DNA of 25,000 bases from Botryococcus braunii (taxonomy: Eukaryota; Chlorophyta; Trebouxiophyceae). The notes below the pieces were generated by a model, which had not been told where the DNA came from, did no database searches, and worked only from the letters and a program-made list of their open reading frames with translations. Positions 9,930 to 18,478 of the stretch are shown here, piece after piece. Position 1 is the stretch's first letter. Every line of letters starts with the position of its first letter. The stretch spans positions 1-25,000 of the forward strand of contig MVGU01001339.1 in NCBI GenBank assembly GCA_002005505.1. The letters run 5' to 3'. Made by a program: the position numbers and the translations under genes.

Positions 9930-12091
9930 ACTTCATCCTCTCCTGACAATGCTTCTTTTGATCGCAGGACTGCATCCAGTCGTGCTAGCACGGCATGGAT
10001 TCGCTTCAGGTCCTGTGCCGCAGCTTTTGCTTCGTCCTCTGGAAGGTCGAGGCTGCGCAACATGCGGCTGCGGCGCATGGGATACCAGGGAGCATTGAAG
10101 CGGCAGTCGCCTTTTTTGTTCAAGCATTTGCCCCTGGCACACACATGAGTATGCAAGGTGCGCAGGTGCTCTGGAAGAGATCGGAGATCGGTGGTGATGT
10201 ACTGATCTATGAAATCCTCACATGCAGCATCCTTTGTCGGATCATCTTTATCAAACTTGGGACTGTCTTTCACCCAAAGCAAACTGTGACGGTGAGGGGT
10301 CCCTCGCTTTTGGGCTTCTTCGACATGTGCTCGATCAGTGACTTCTCCCAGGACATCGGTCTTGTCGATGATGTTATTGAACAAACTTTCCATCTGCGTA
10401 TAATAATACTTGGCCACCAGTATTGGATCACTGCTGACCAGTTCACACCGCTGTTTGAAAGACAGATTTTCCAACTCTTCGTCAGTTGGATGCCTTTGAT
10501 GCTGTTGGTAATACAGAGTTTGCAATAGTTCGACCCACTTGGTGTCTGCACATGAAGCTGTAAAAAAGAAGGTTGGGGTGCCGCAGCCTCTTAAAAACGC
10601 CAAGAAGTCTCGCCGCATGGCTTTCATATAATCGGGCGAGATGCGCAGGTGTTGCAAATGCAACACACCATGTTCTTGCAAAATAGATCCTTTTATGAAC
10701 GCAGCACCTTGCGCGTTGCCCATAGTGATTTGCTTGCTTTTCACCCGTCCTTTCTGCATACTGAAAAAAGCTGCAGCAAAGACGGCAGCTGTTTGCTCGT
10801 CACGCAGCATGTGAAACAGCAGCTCTGTGCTGCTACCAAACCGCCGATCTACGTGCAAGAGTTGTTGCATATTCAGCTGATGTTTGGTCAGGCCATCGGG
10901 GTTCTCTTCGAAATAGCCACCAAAGACTTGCGGAAACATCTTGGCTTTCAAGTCCTGATCTTGCCAGCAAGGAACAGGCATGTTGCCTTCCGCCGGTGCT
11001 ACTCTGATCTCTTGCTGATGCAATACTCGTATGGTTTCTCCGTTGGGTTCTTCTCGCTGCGCTTCTGTACTCTCTGCATCATGATATCTAGTAAAAGTTA
11101 TCGAGGATCTGATGCACATTGTTTTCGAATATGCAGGTGTCGGTGTCTGGAGCCCTCCCTTGAGTCTCTTCGACCTCATTGTCGTCATCTTGGGTTCTGC
11201 TACGTCATTACCTACAGCTCCTGCAGCTTGGACTGCATGGTTCTCATCCTCGGGTCCTGCTTCGTGATCATCTACAGCTCCTGCAGCATCATCCTGCTCT
11301 TCATGGCCGAGACTGCCAGGATCTGGAAAGTCTGCTTGTAGCTTTTGCAGCTTTTAGGGATCGAATTCAAAGTTCTGATACACTGGGGTTTTCAGAAGTG
11401 CTTCGATTGCTGCTTGCAAACAATCTGCTCGGATGTTTGTAAGCATGTCTGTGGGATATCTTGCCCAGTAGCTTGCCTGAGTACACGACATATGGCCAGT
11501 AATCGTTTGGCAAAACCTGTTCCAGCTTCCGTCCATCGCTCGGCACGCAGATGACATGCCCCTTCAACCCCTTTTGCATCGTCGTTGGCAATGTTACAAT
11601 GCGTTGAAAAGGAATGATGGCTGCCAGAAGTGCAGCTTCAAATCTGTTCAATTTTGCGATTGCCGGATGAATGACATTCAGAGGGGCATACTCAGGTTTC
11701 CAGCGAGGTTTAGTTCTGAGGTTGGACCTGCACGATCGGCAGCATCGGTACTTTGCATCGCTGTGCGCACGCCACCTGGCCAGCCTCGTGTTTATCCGGT
11801 CCCCCATTGTTTCTGCAGCAAACGGTTCATCTGTGCAGTCTTGCACTTCATCCTGGCGTTTTACTCGTAAGCAACAGGAACAGAAGGAATCGATGCACCC
11901 ACATGCCAGCTTGAATCGCTTAACTCTCTCTCCCCATGCATCCTCTTTGGATCGTGGTGGTCGTCGATGCCTAGTGCGTTGGGTTGCTGGTTGCCTAGTG
12001 TGTTGTGTGCCAGGAGACTGTGTGGCCAGGTTTTCAGTTGCACCATGTGTTGTTACCGATTCGTGTGTACAAGTCAGTGGAGTTGCAGGTA
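9930..12091 (-). pseudogene. Helitron Rep protein, N-terminal half (truncated and frameshifted)
   Basis: Minus-strand coding runs from about 12091 down to 9930. An upstream Cys-rich part (ACGCIDSFCSCC, later CCRSCRSN) precedes a DUF6570-like block: LNRFEAALLAAIIPFQRIVT, then KGHVICVPSD and QVLPN. The frame shifts near 11475-11500, continues as YPTDMLTNIRADCLQ, and meets an in-frame TAA at 11354-11356. It then stays open to the array. The Helitron_like_N region includes GTPTFFFTASCADTKWVELL, SFKQRCELVSSDPILVAKYY and the HUH-type motif KRGTPHRHSLLWV (codons HRH at 10286-10294). A Cys/His segment (HTHVCARGKCLNKKGDCRFN) follows. In autonomous Helitrons this protein nicks and ligates single-stranded DNA and is fused to a PIF1-like helicase. 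The catalytic tyrosine region and the helicase are absent, because the reading frame runs into the CA-rich array at about 9930. It is therefore not autonomous. Confidence 0.85.
11190..11287 (-). repeat. 60-bp-period duplication in the Helitron linker
   Basis: CTACAGCTCCTGCAGC ends two related blocks (11190-11227 and 11249-11287). On the minus strand they encode AAGAVDDHEAGPEDE and AAGAVGNDVAEP. The duplication keeps frame and lies in the acidic linker between the DUF6570-like and Helitron_like_N parts. Confidence 0.75.
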
Positions 12092-12276
12092 TCGTAACAT
12101 GTTATTGGTCTGCCTCTGCTATTTCTGTTTGCAAACAGGCAGTCCTGCCAACTTCAGAAGATGCCACTTTCGCTTGCCGGCTGTCCCATTTACTCATGAT
12201 GCCAGCTATGTACTTGGACAACACGGGGTAACTATGCTGCACCTGCTGCAATATAAAAGAACCAGGATTTCCTTAC

Positions 12277-13083
12277 AAAATCTACCACATTTACAGCCAC
12301 AGTTTCATGCATCATATGCTGTGCTGCTTCTAGGATCTCCTCTGAAGCATGCAGACCTTGCTGAAATTGGTTTGCGATTGCTGAAATATCCGGAAGCATG
12401 CAACCAGGTGTGGCATGATTAGCCTGTATTACATTTTCACATGTGAATGCAATGTTGCTGACATTGTTAAAGATTGTTGTTACTATTGCAGCTGGAAGCG
12501 TGGTCATATACATATACACCCACACAACAGTACTGACACACTCAGACATTGCAGCACGCGAAGAAGGCAGGCCACCAAATTTTGATTGCAGCGCACTTAC
12601 ACAAAGAGCCTGGCTTGTCCACATTTTGCAGATAGACCATGCCATTCCTTGACTCATATCTACCACCCCACTCCTGCTTTACGCATATGAGAGTATGCAC
12701 CCAGGAAGAGTGTCACTTCCAGGACATCCTTGCATCACAAAATCCACTTTGGAAGCTTTCCAACGTTTCAAAAACAATCGCACAGCTCCCTTTACCACGA
12801 ATTTTTTGATGGGACCTTCGAATCCCAAGTGTGTCCACAGCTGGTTTGCACTACCCAAGACAGCACCTGTGATGTGACTCTTACTCATGGCAGTTGAAAA
12901 TGTTTTGACACTATCTTCATCTTCCACAATTTCTGCTACAAACAAGCAACACAACAGTTTGTGCACTTGCACTTCTATACCGCAGGTGCTGGGGATATCA
13001 GCAAATAGACTGGTCCACTGTTGTAATAGTGTCTCATAGCTTACCATGACACCGACAAAGACAAGCACCCGATTGTCAAGAAC
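12277..13083 (-). CDS. Unrecognised coding-like segment upstream of the Helitron Rep
   Basis: The minus-strand frame starts after a TTTAG acceptor at 13084-13085 (VLDNRVLVFVGVMVSYETLL). It continues to a GTAAGG donor after 12277, interrupted only by TAA at 12679-12681. The first part is 134 codons (contains CGIEVQVHKLLCCLFVAEIV and VEDEDSV), the second about 130 (contains ANQFQQGLHASEEILEAAQ). The same frame before and after the stop suggests one old exon with a nonsense change. A GTAAAG donor sits exactly at the stop, but the only phase-compatible acceptor would make a 30-bp intron, too short to accept. It may be an N-terminal extension of the Helitron protein, a captured host fragment or an unrelated gene. 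I do not recognise it. Confidence 0.4.
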
Positions 13084-13202
13084 CTAAACAGCACGCTAGC
13101 AAGACTAGTGGCCTAGTGGAGTGTAGGTGCAATCATGCATACATGTAAGAAAGTCATTGCTGCATTTCTTCCAGATTGAAGTTCATGCTTACATAGTCAG
13201 GC

Positions 13203-13254
13203 TTCAAGATTCAAGATTCAAGATTCCAGATTCAAGATTCAAGATTCCAGATTC
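13203..13254 (+). repeat. Minisatellite of TTCAAGA / TTCCAGA units
   Basis: Units TCAAGAT and TCCAGAT alternate in a 21-22-bp pattern (two A-type units, then one C-type). A single stray piece of the same motif recurs at about 13481-13501. It lies in the presumed intron between the minus-strand exon-like segments. Confidence 0.9.
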
Positions 13255-13842
13255 ATTGTGGCTTAGCATTATGCTTTTTGGGATGCGCTGCCGATTCTTC
13301 CTGCACCGCCCAACAACTGTTATGTTCAATTCTACAATATACTGGCTGAACTTTGCAACACGTTCAAACCGCTATCCTCGACTCAACCCCGCTTTTGCAC
13401 TCTGTGTTTCTATCACACCTGACACACATGACCACACACAGTACCACATCGACCATCTGCAGACAAGGTTCAACAATGCTGGTTCAAGATTCCAGATTCA
13501 AGCTTCTAATGCCATCATGTTTTATGTGACGTGCTGCCGCTACTGACATGCTCAACTTCGCCATATACATGCTGAACTCGCAACATGTTCAAAACCTCCA
13601 TCCTTGCAGATATCCTGCCTTTGTCCTCTCTTAACAACTCACAACTTAATTTAGGTCATGATACCACAGTGTACATCGCACTCCTCATACATCTTGCACT
13701 TTTTACATCTGTGTTTTGCTACTGTTTCTGCAAGCTCCTACACAGTCTTGCATCTAATCAGGCTGTGGTTTTACCTGCATGCTCTGCAGTGCTTTTGGTA
13801 ACGCACCATCCTTCGATCTGCATCTGCAACCTCCCCACTTAC

Positions 13843-13983
13843 ATTCAAATCTGTATTGATTTCTGTCACATCGACTTCTACGAAGCTGTGCTGTGGCTTT
13901 GCCAGCATGGTGCCTTCCAGCTCGTCCAAGAAAGCCCTCCTAGAGGGATCAGCGGCGAGTCCAAGAGAACTGTTGTTTTGCCG
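13843..13983 (-). CDS. Possible exon, minus strand, unknown product
   Basis: It begins after a GATGTACAG acceptor (exon starts at 13983) and reads RQNNSSLGLAADPSRRAFLD, then ELEGTMLAKPQHSFVEVDVT. A strong consensus donor GTAAGTG follows base 13843; a second donor, GTAAAA, follows 13775. The composition (acidic, balanced) looks coding. It is in the same orientation as the Helitron fragment and could be an early exon of that locus, but I cannot join it in phase. Confidence 0.4.
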
Positions 13984-14258
13984 CTGTACATCAAAGACAT
14001 GCATCGAATGGATCACGAAAAGAAGTCAACAACCCCGGGTGAAATAGGATCCGCAGCTTAGGTTGCGTGCGTTGCGATCCACGATTGCATAACGGTTACT
14101 ACCGAGAAGTGCATAACAGCAAAACAGATAAAATTGAAATTCGCTAAGTACGGAAGTGGAGCACGAGGCCAGACTCGGAAGCAGGGAAAGACACTGTCGG
14201 GATGTCAAGCCACGGACGCCACGGCTTCCCATCCCGCTAGTTTTTTACGTACCAACAC

Positions 14259-14518
14259 GCTAGATGCTTCCCAGTCATTTTTGGTTGGTCACGTTATGTT
14301 TTGTAAGCACCGCAAGGTCGCATCGTACCCCCGGTACATGGCCGGCTTTTCCACCTTGCTCATTCCTCTCCCCAACCTCGTCTTATATGCTGCTAGATGC
14401 TTCCCAGTCATTTGTGGTTGGTCACGTTATGTTCTGTAAGCACCGCAATGTCGCATCGTCCCCCCGGTACATGGCCGGCTTTTCCACCTTGCTCATTCCT
14501 CTCCCCAACCTCGTCTTA
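14259..14518 (+). repeat. Two-copy tandem duplication, 133-bp unit
   Basis: GCTAGATGCTTCCCAGTCAT begins at 14259 and 14392. The copies differ at only a few positions (for example TTTTTGG/TTTGTGG and AAGGTCGC/AATGTCGC), so the duplication is recent compared with most repeats here. No coding content is recognised. Confidence 0.95.
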
Positions 14519-14666
14519 CCAGCTGCAACGCAACCGGTTTCCCCAAGTAGACTGCATTGAATTTCTAGATCTGGCTAGGTCTGCACGTCAGTTTACCGTC
14601 ATGTCAGGCTGTCAGCGACAGTGCACATGACAGATTCACATGAATCAGTGCTATGGCACGCCGTGC

Positions 14667-15109
14667 AGCGCCCCTTGACAGCGCAGCAATACCAGCACAT
14701 GGCAGGGTCACGTGGCGCGAATTGGCCTCTGCGGCGCCTCGACAGCGCGGCGTCACCCTGCAATACACCGCAATACAAAGCTGTACAAAGGCTGTACAAA
14801 AGCCTCCGCTCAGGCTGCCACGCCGCCCCTTCCCATCTTCCCACGCTAGATTTGCGATTTAGAGGGCTTACGGATGGCTTCCGGACCCCGGAGCTACGCC
14901 GCATCCCGGCGGAGCTGAGGCCTGCTTATTTCTGAGACAGTTGGCAACCGAATTTATTCGGAAATTATTTGTCTCCCCTACCAAAACGCGTAGATTCTTG
15001 CGCGGCCGAGGCGTTACCTCCGCGTCCCCATTATCAGCCTCCCCAGCGGGCATCCAAGGCAACCGCCCCCCGGCTGCGGAAAACCTGCACCCCATAGGGG
15101 GCAGGTTAA
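14667..15109 (+). repeat. Dispersed repeat, copy B (about 443 bp)
   Basis: Second copy of the 5597-6070 repeat, same orientation, with about 31 bp missing near 14720. Differences elsewhere are scattered single bases (for example GGACCTCGGAG versus GGACCCCGGAG). It ends at GGGGGCAGGTTAA, after which the sequence is unrelated to copy A. The ORFs it contains mirror those in copy A. Confidence 0.9.
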
Positions 15110-15607
15110 CTATGGCGCTCCCCGGGGGAGCCTCCTGCCGTAGGTACCAGGGTTCTACAGGTCTCCAGAAAACCAGACGGGAGACTGATATATTTCACAG
15201 TGAAATATGTCAGTAAAATTCTCACTGTCTTCCTTTAATTGAGGAGCGGAGAGAGCTTAGCGGTACATTTGTATACAAAAGGGGTACTGCAGCTTGCAAC
15301 GGATACTTCCAAGGGACTCCTTCCCAGTGCAACTTCCAAACAAGAGCAACAACAAGCTTGGCCCCATTCAAACCGCCCACGGGAGGCCTTCAAAACTTTC
15401 TCTCTTTGTTTCATATCGCTTATTGTGTCTTGCAGCCATTGTTATTTCTGATATGTATGTCAAAGGAACTCGGTATGCCGATGCTTTCGTCGTGCACGTG
15501 GGACCCTTGACTTGAAAGAACCTTGACTTGAAGTGGACTGAACCTTCGAAACCGCATGTATGGGATCTCGGCCTTAGTTGTCATGCCTCCGATAAGCGGT
15601 CAATGTT
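15110..15607. other. Unassigned; contains a 29-bp near-palindrome
   Basis: 15185-15213 is an inverted repeat with 14-bp arms (CTGATATATTTCAC / GTGAAATATGTCAG), one mismatch and a 1-bp spacer. Just before it, GCTCCC-CGG-GGGAGC (15117-15131) is another small hairpin. No gene is supported in the remainder. Confidence 0.5.
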
Positions 15608-15912
15608 GGTGCTAATGTGGGTGTTCCTGCACTAGCGATACGCATAGAACCCCAGAGAAGTGTAGTGAATATCACACCCAGCAGTTTGTCTGCTCGACAC
15701 CAGAAGATGCTAGAGCACCATAGTCGATATCTTGAGGCGCGCTTTGGAGAGGGTATGTATTCACTTCTTCAAGGATCCATCCAGCGTGCATCGTTGCCTT
15801 TGCGGAAATATCTTGGCACCACCCTTATATGCAATCGTTTGAGAATACAAAATCAATATTTCATCTTATGTGGTTGTTTGCAGGTGGCGTTTCACCTGCC
15901 CTCTTCTTGTAG
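15608..15912 (+). CDS. Possible exon pair, unknown product
   Basis: A frame reading VNVGANVGVPALAIRIEP, later HSRYLEARFGE, ends at a GTATGT donor after 15752. An acceptor TTTGCAG precedes 15884. Joining them in phase 1 adds GVSPALFL and a TAG at 15910. The joined product would be a protein C-terminus, but no family is recognised and the upstream exon is not found. Confidence 0.25.
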
Positions 15913-16285
15913 GTTCGAAAGGTACTGTCTTTGCTCTGAAGTCGCATCAAGCGAAGCATGATTGATGTCATGAATGTGCATCATGATCATGGAAGGTGTG
16001 GTATATCCGACAAGGTGTCTCTCCAACATCCTCTCATGACCCTCCATGCCCTTGACCGCCACCCTTGGGAATAGCTCAGCTGCTAGACACCTTTCCCCAC
16101 GACGTCTGTTGGATAGCAAGAGAGGGCATCCATTCGGTAATGTCAGAGTTACCATGCTAGCAAAGCTCCTCTAGCTCGCATTGCTCGAGATGCAGTGGGA
16201 CTTGGTGTCACTCCGACATCCTCACAAGCTCCTACTGTAAATGACAACTGTCGTTTAGTACTTGTTGTCATCATGTATGTCCAAG
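15913..16285. other. No supported gene; left flank of the copia element
   Basis: Open frames are short and unsupported. The last bases before the element, CCAAGGCTTC, provide the target-site sequence that is repeated after it. Confidence 0.4.
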
Positions 16286-16290
16286 GCTTC

Positions 16291-16658
16291 CGTTGAGTTC
16301 TGAACATTATTATTGAATGCCTTGTGCTTTAAGTGATCTTCAGGTGTGCACTATTAGGATATGGGTCCATTGAGAACATAAGGTACCTTAAGACACGTTA
16401 GGTTGTGGTCGATTTCGAACATAAGGTACAATCTGATCTAGATTACGCGTTAGTGTGAAAGGACTATTAAAGATGCGATCACCGCATAGTCGAGCAACTG
16501 GTTTGGAAAGATACTGGGCACATAAGGATGCCAGTCTTGTTCATGCAGTTGCATGTGTCTAAAGAGCAGACAGTCGTCGAGGACTGTAGCTGGAGAGGCA
16601 CGAACTTACGACCTGTCTGCTTGCTTACAGGATACGCCACGGCCCATAACCTTTTACA
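16291..16658 (+). repeat. 5' LTR (368 bp)
   Basis: It starts CGTTGAGTTCTGAAC, where the 3' copy has the canonical TGTTGAG, so the first base is probably mutated. It ends CCATAACCTTTTACA. It matches 19836-20176 over 341 bp and then 20513-20536 for the last part. It contains GAACATAAGGTAC twice (16374-16386, 16417-16429). By diagnostic bases, the part after about 16510 resembles the second internal repeat of the 3' LTR, not the first. Confidence 0.92.
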
Positions 16659-16675
16659 GGTTATGGGCCCACCAC
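16641..16675 (+). promoter_or_regulatory. Primer-binding site for initiator tRNA-Met 5' half, with complementary hairpin arm in U5
   Basis: GGTTATGGGCCCACCAC (16659-16675) directly follows the LTR. It is complementary over 17 nt to the anticodon-loop side of plant-type initiator tRNA-Met (...GUGGUGGGCCCAUAACC). Drosophila copia is known to prime from a cut 5' half of this tRNA, and this site has the same logic. The last LTR bases hold GGCCCATAACC (16641-16651), an 11-bp perfect inverse of the PBS start, with loop TTTTACA. The PBS could therefore be sequestered in a hairpin in the RNA. Confidence 0.85.
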
Positions 16676-16698
16676 TCTTCTGCTAAGCTACGCCGATC

Positions 16699-16790
16699 AA
16701 AATGGAGACCTCAATATTGTAAAATGTTAATTTATTAGGTTTGACAATTTAGAATTTTGTGCTCAGCAGGGCACTAAAATGGAGACCTCA
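16699..16790 (+). repeat. 15-bp direct repeat near the internal deletion junction
   Basis: AAAATGGAGACCTCA occurs at 16699-16713 and 16776-16790. The second copy is inside integrase (KMETS). The first lies in what should be the leader or gag start, where ATGGAGACCTCAATATTG is followed by TAA. It may mark how the gag-protease-integrase region was lost or rearranged. Confidence 0.7.
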
Positions 16791-17687
16791 GCTCCATCCA
16801 CGTCTCAGCAAAATGGACTTGCTGAGCGCATGAATCAGACTCTGAAGGAGCGCACAAGGACCCTGTTGGTGCACGCTGCAGCAGACCCTTCCTTGTGGAA
16901 GGAGGCACTGGAGTCTGCCACCCTGCTTTACAACGTGGGCCCCACCACAGGCAGGCCTCTGACCCCTACTGAGATGTTCTATGGGGTAAAGCCTGATGTT
17001 GCTTCCTTGCGCACATGGGGCTGTGTGGCACATGTTCACATTCCCCCAGGTCAGCGGTCTGTATTTGGACCAAAGACCATTCCAGGCATGTTCACTGGGT
17101 ATTGCCCATAGTCTAAGGCCTATAGAGTGTACGTAGGCAATGGTGTATGGAAAGAGAGCAGGGACGTTACATTCCTTGAGCATTTGAGAGGGGGGCAGAG
17201 AGTGGGTATGTATAAGGTGCAACCTGGATCCCCTCAATGGCTCTCAGGAGCGTCCTCGCATGGCAGGGGAGGCAATTCCAATGTCCCCAGCTCACCAACA
17301 GCCATTCCCGTGAATTTTTGGGAAGCAGAGGATGACCCAGTGGTGGAGTGCAAGCCCACTGGATCTCCTGCTACCACTGCCAGCTCTCCAGAGGATCACA
17401 GCAGGCTGAGGAGCTACGTCGGACCTGTGGCTGGAGCCCCCAGCAGCCAGGATGGTTCCCCTGCCACCTCAGGGACCTCACAGCAGTCCTTGTCAGTGCT
17501 GGGACATCTTCAAAATTTAGCTCGGGGGGATGCTGAAGCGCAATCGAAACTGGACAAACTGCAGAAGATGCAGGAGGGGGTCAGGCAGAAGATGCAGGAG
17601 GGGAAGTCTCAACATAGACTTCCCCTGGAACCACCCTCACAAGGGATCAGCGTTATGAACAGCGCCAGGCTAGGAAAGACTCAGTAG
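16731..17687 (+). pseudogene. Copia integrase C-terminal part and linker
   Basis: The frame can be followed from about 16731 (FDNLEFCAQQGTKMETSAPS), equivalent to the second catalytic Asp region (usually DNGGEF). It continues through TSQQNGLAERMNQTL, which contains the third catalytic acid (Glu of AER). Then follow the usual SLWKEALESATLLYN and GVKPDVASLRTWGC blocks. An in-frame TAG at 17109-17111 interrupts GYCP-SKAYRVYVGN. Downstream is a Ser/Pro/Gly-rich linker with an 8-residue tandem repeat (QKMQEGVR/QKMQEGKS, 17561-17603). The first catalytic Asp and the zinc-binding HHCC domain are absent. The frame changes between about 17560 and 17690. Confidence 0.9.
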
Positions 17688-18478
17688 GGGTCCCCATGCA
17701 TGACCCTGGCTCAGGCCAGGTACTTGTGAGTGAGCCACCCTTGGTAGGTCTCCCTGATTTGCAGAGGGAGGTTGAGACAGGGGAGGCTATGCTTGGAGAA
17801 GATGTTAGCGAGGAGAGTAGTGGGCTAGAAGTGCCAGCAGCAGGGGAAGCACGTAGCCAATTTGAGCTGGGAGCCAATCATGCTTATGGGGTGCAGTCTG
17901 ACACAATAGGCGCAGCTTAGGAAAGTCAGAGTAGTGTACCTAGGTGTGAGTCCAGGAGAAAGAGAGAGCTGCTGCTTCCACCTGCATTGAGAAAGGTGAG
18001 AGATTGCAATCGTGGAGCGCATGAGTCTGGCAGTCCAAGAGAGAGAGAGAGAGTTGGGGAGGGCTCTGGCAGTTCTGGCTGTACTGCAAGATCTCAACAG
18101 AAGGTACAAAATGTACCTTATACTGGGAACCAGGATCAGAGGGATATAAAAGACAACAGTCCCAGGAGTGCTGACAGTACTGCAGAGTCTCAGCATAAGG
18201 TACAGAATGTACCTTATGTCAAGCTGGGAAAGGTTCACGTGCCATCTAACCTGAGGGAAGCCCAATGCTCCCCTCAGTGGGATTTTTGGCAACAAGCAAT
18301 GAGGGAAGATATGGATTCCCTTGATACCCATGAGGTTCTAGAGTATGTGGACATACCACATGGACAGAAAGTTATTCCTGTCCATTGGATCTTCTCCACT
18401 AAAAACGATGCACATGGGAATGTTACTCGCTTCAAAGCGAGGTTGGTTGCCCAGGGTGTAAACAGATCCCTGGGATAG
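17639..18478 (+). pseudogene. Copia linker and start of reverse transcriptase
   Basis: This frame joins the previous one near 17640 (TRDQRYEQRQARKDSVGV). It carries a TAG at 17918-17920, then the start of the RVT_2 domain: PQWDFWQQAMREDMDSL, KVIPVHWIFSTKNDAHGN and VTRFKARLVAQGVN. It ends where one base seems lost near 18463-18467; the next frame resumes with IPGIDVGEVFAPTSSYGA. Two copies of QKVQNVPY / HKVQNVPY, about 90 bp apart, precede the RT core. Confidence 0.9.
18101..18218 (+). repeat. Two inverted repeats built on AAGGTAC
   Basis: AAGGTAC-AAAAT-GTACCTT (18101-18119) and CATAAGGTAC / GTACCTTATG separated by AGAAT (18194-18218) lie within the duplicated KVQNVPY segments. The half-site ATAAGGTAC also occurs twice in each LTR. 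One of these, ATAAGGTACCTTAAG, is itself nearly palindromic. Confidence 0.8.

Noticed and set aside
10649..11341. Plus-strand ORF of 230 codons
   Set aside because: Antisense to the well-supported Helitron_like_N region.
12650..12682. A 30-bp intron removing the stop at 12679 on the minus strand
   Set aside because: Phase and GT-AG fit, but 30 bp is much shorter than the other introns inferred here (51-268 bp); a nonsense change is simpler.
14621..14935. 104-codon plus-strand ORF
   Set aside because: Entirely repeat-derived; the same translation occurs in copy A at 5642-5896.
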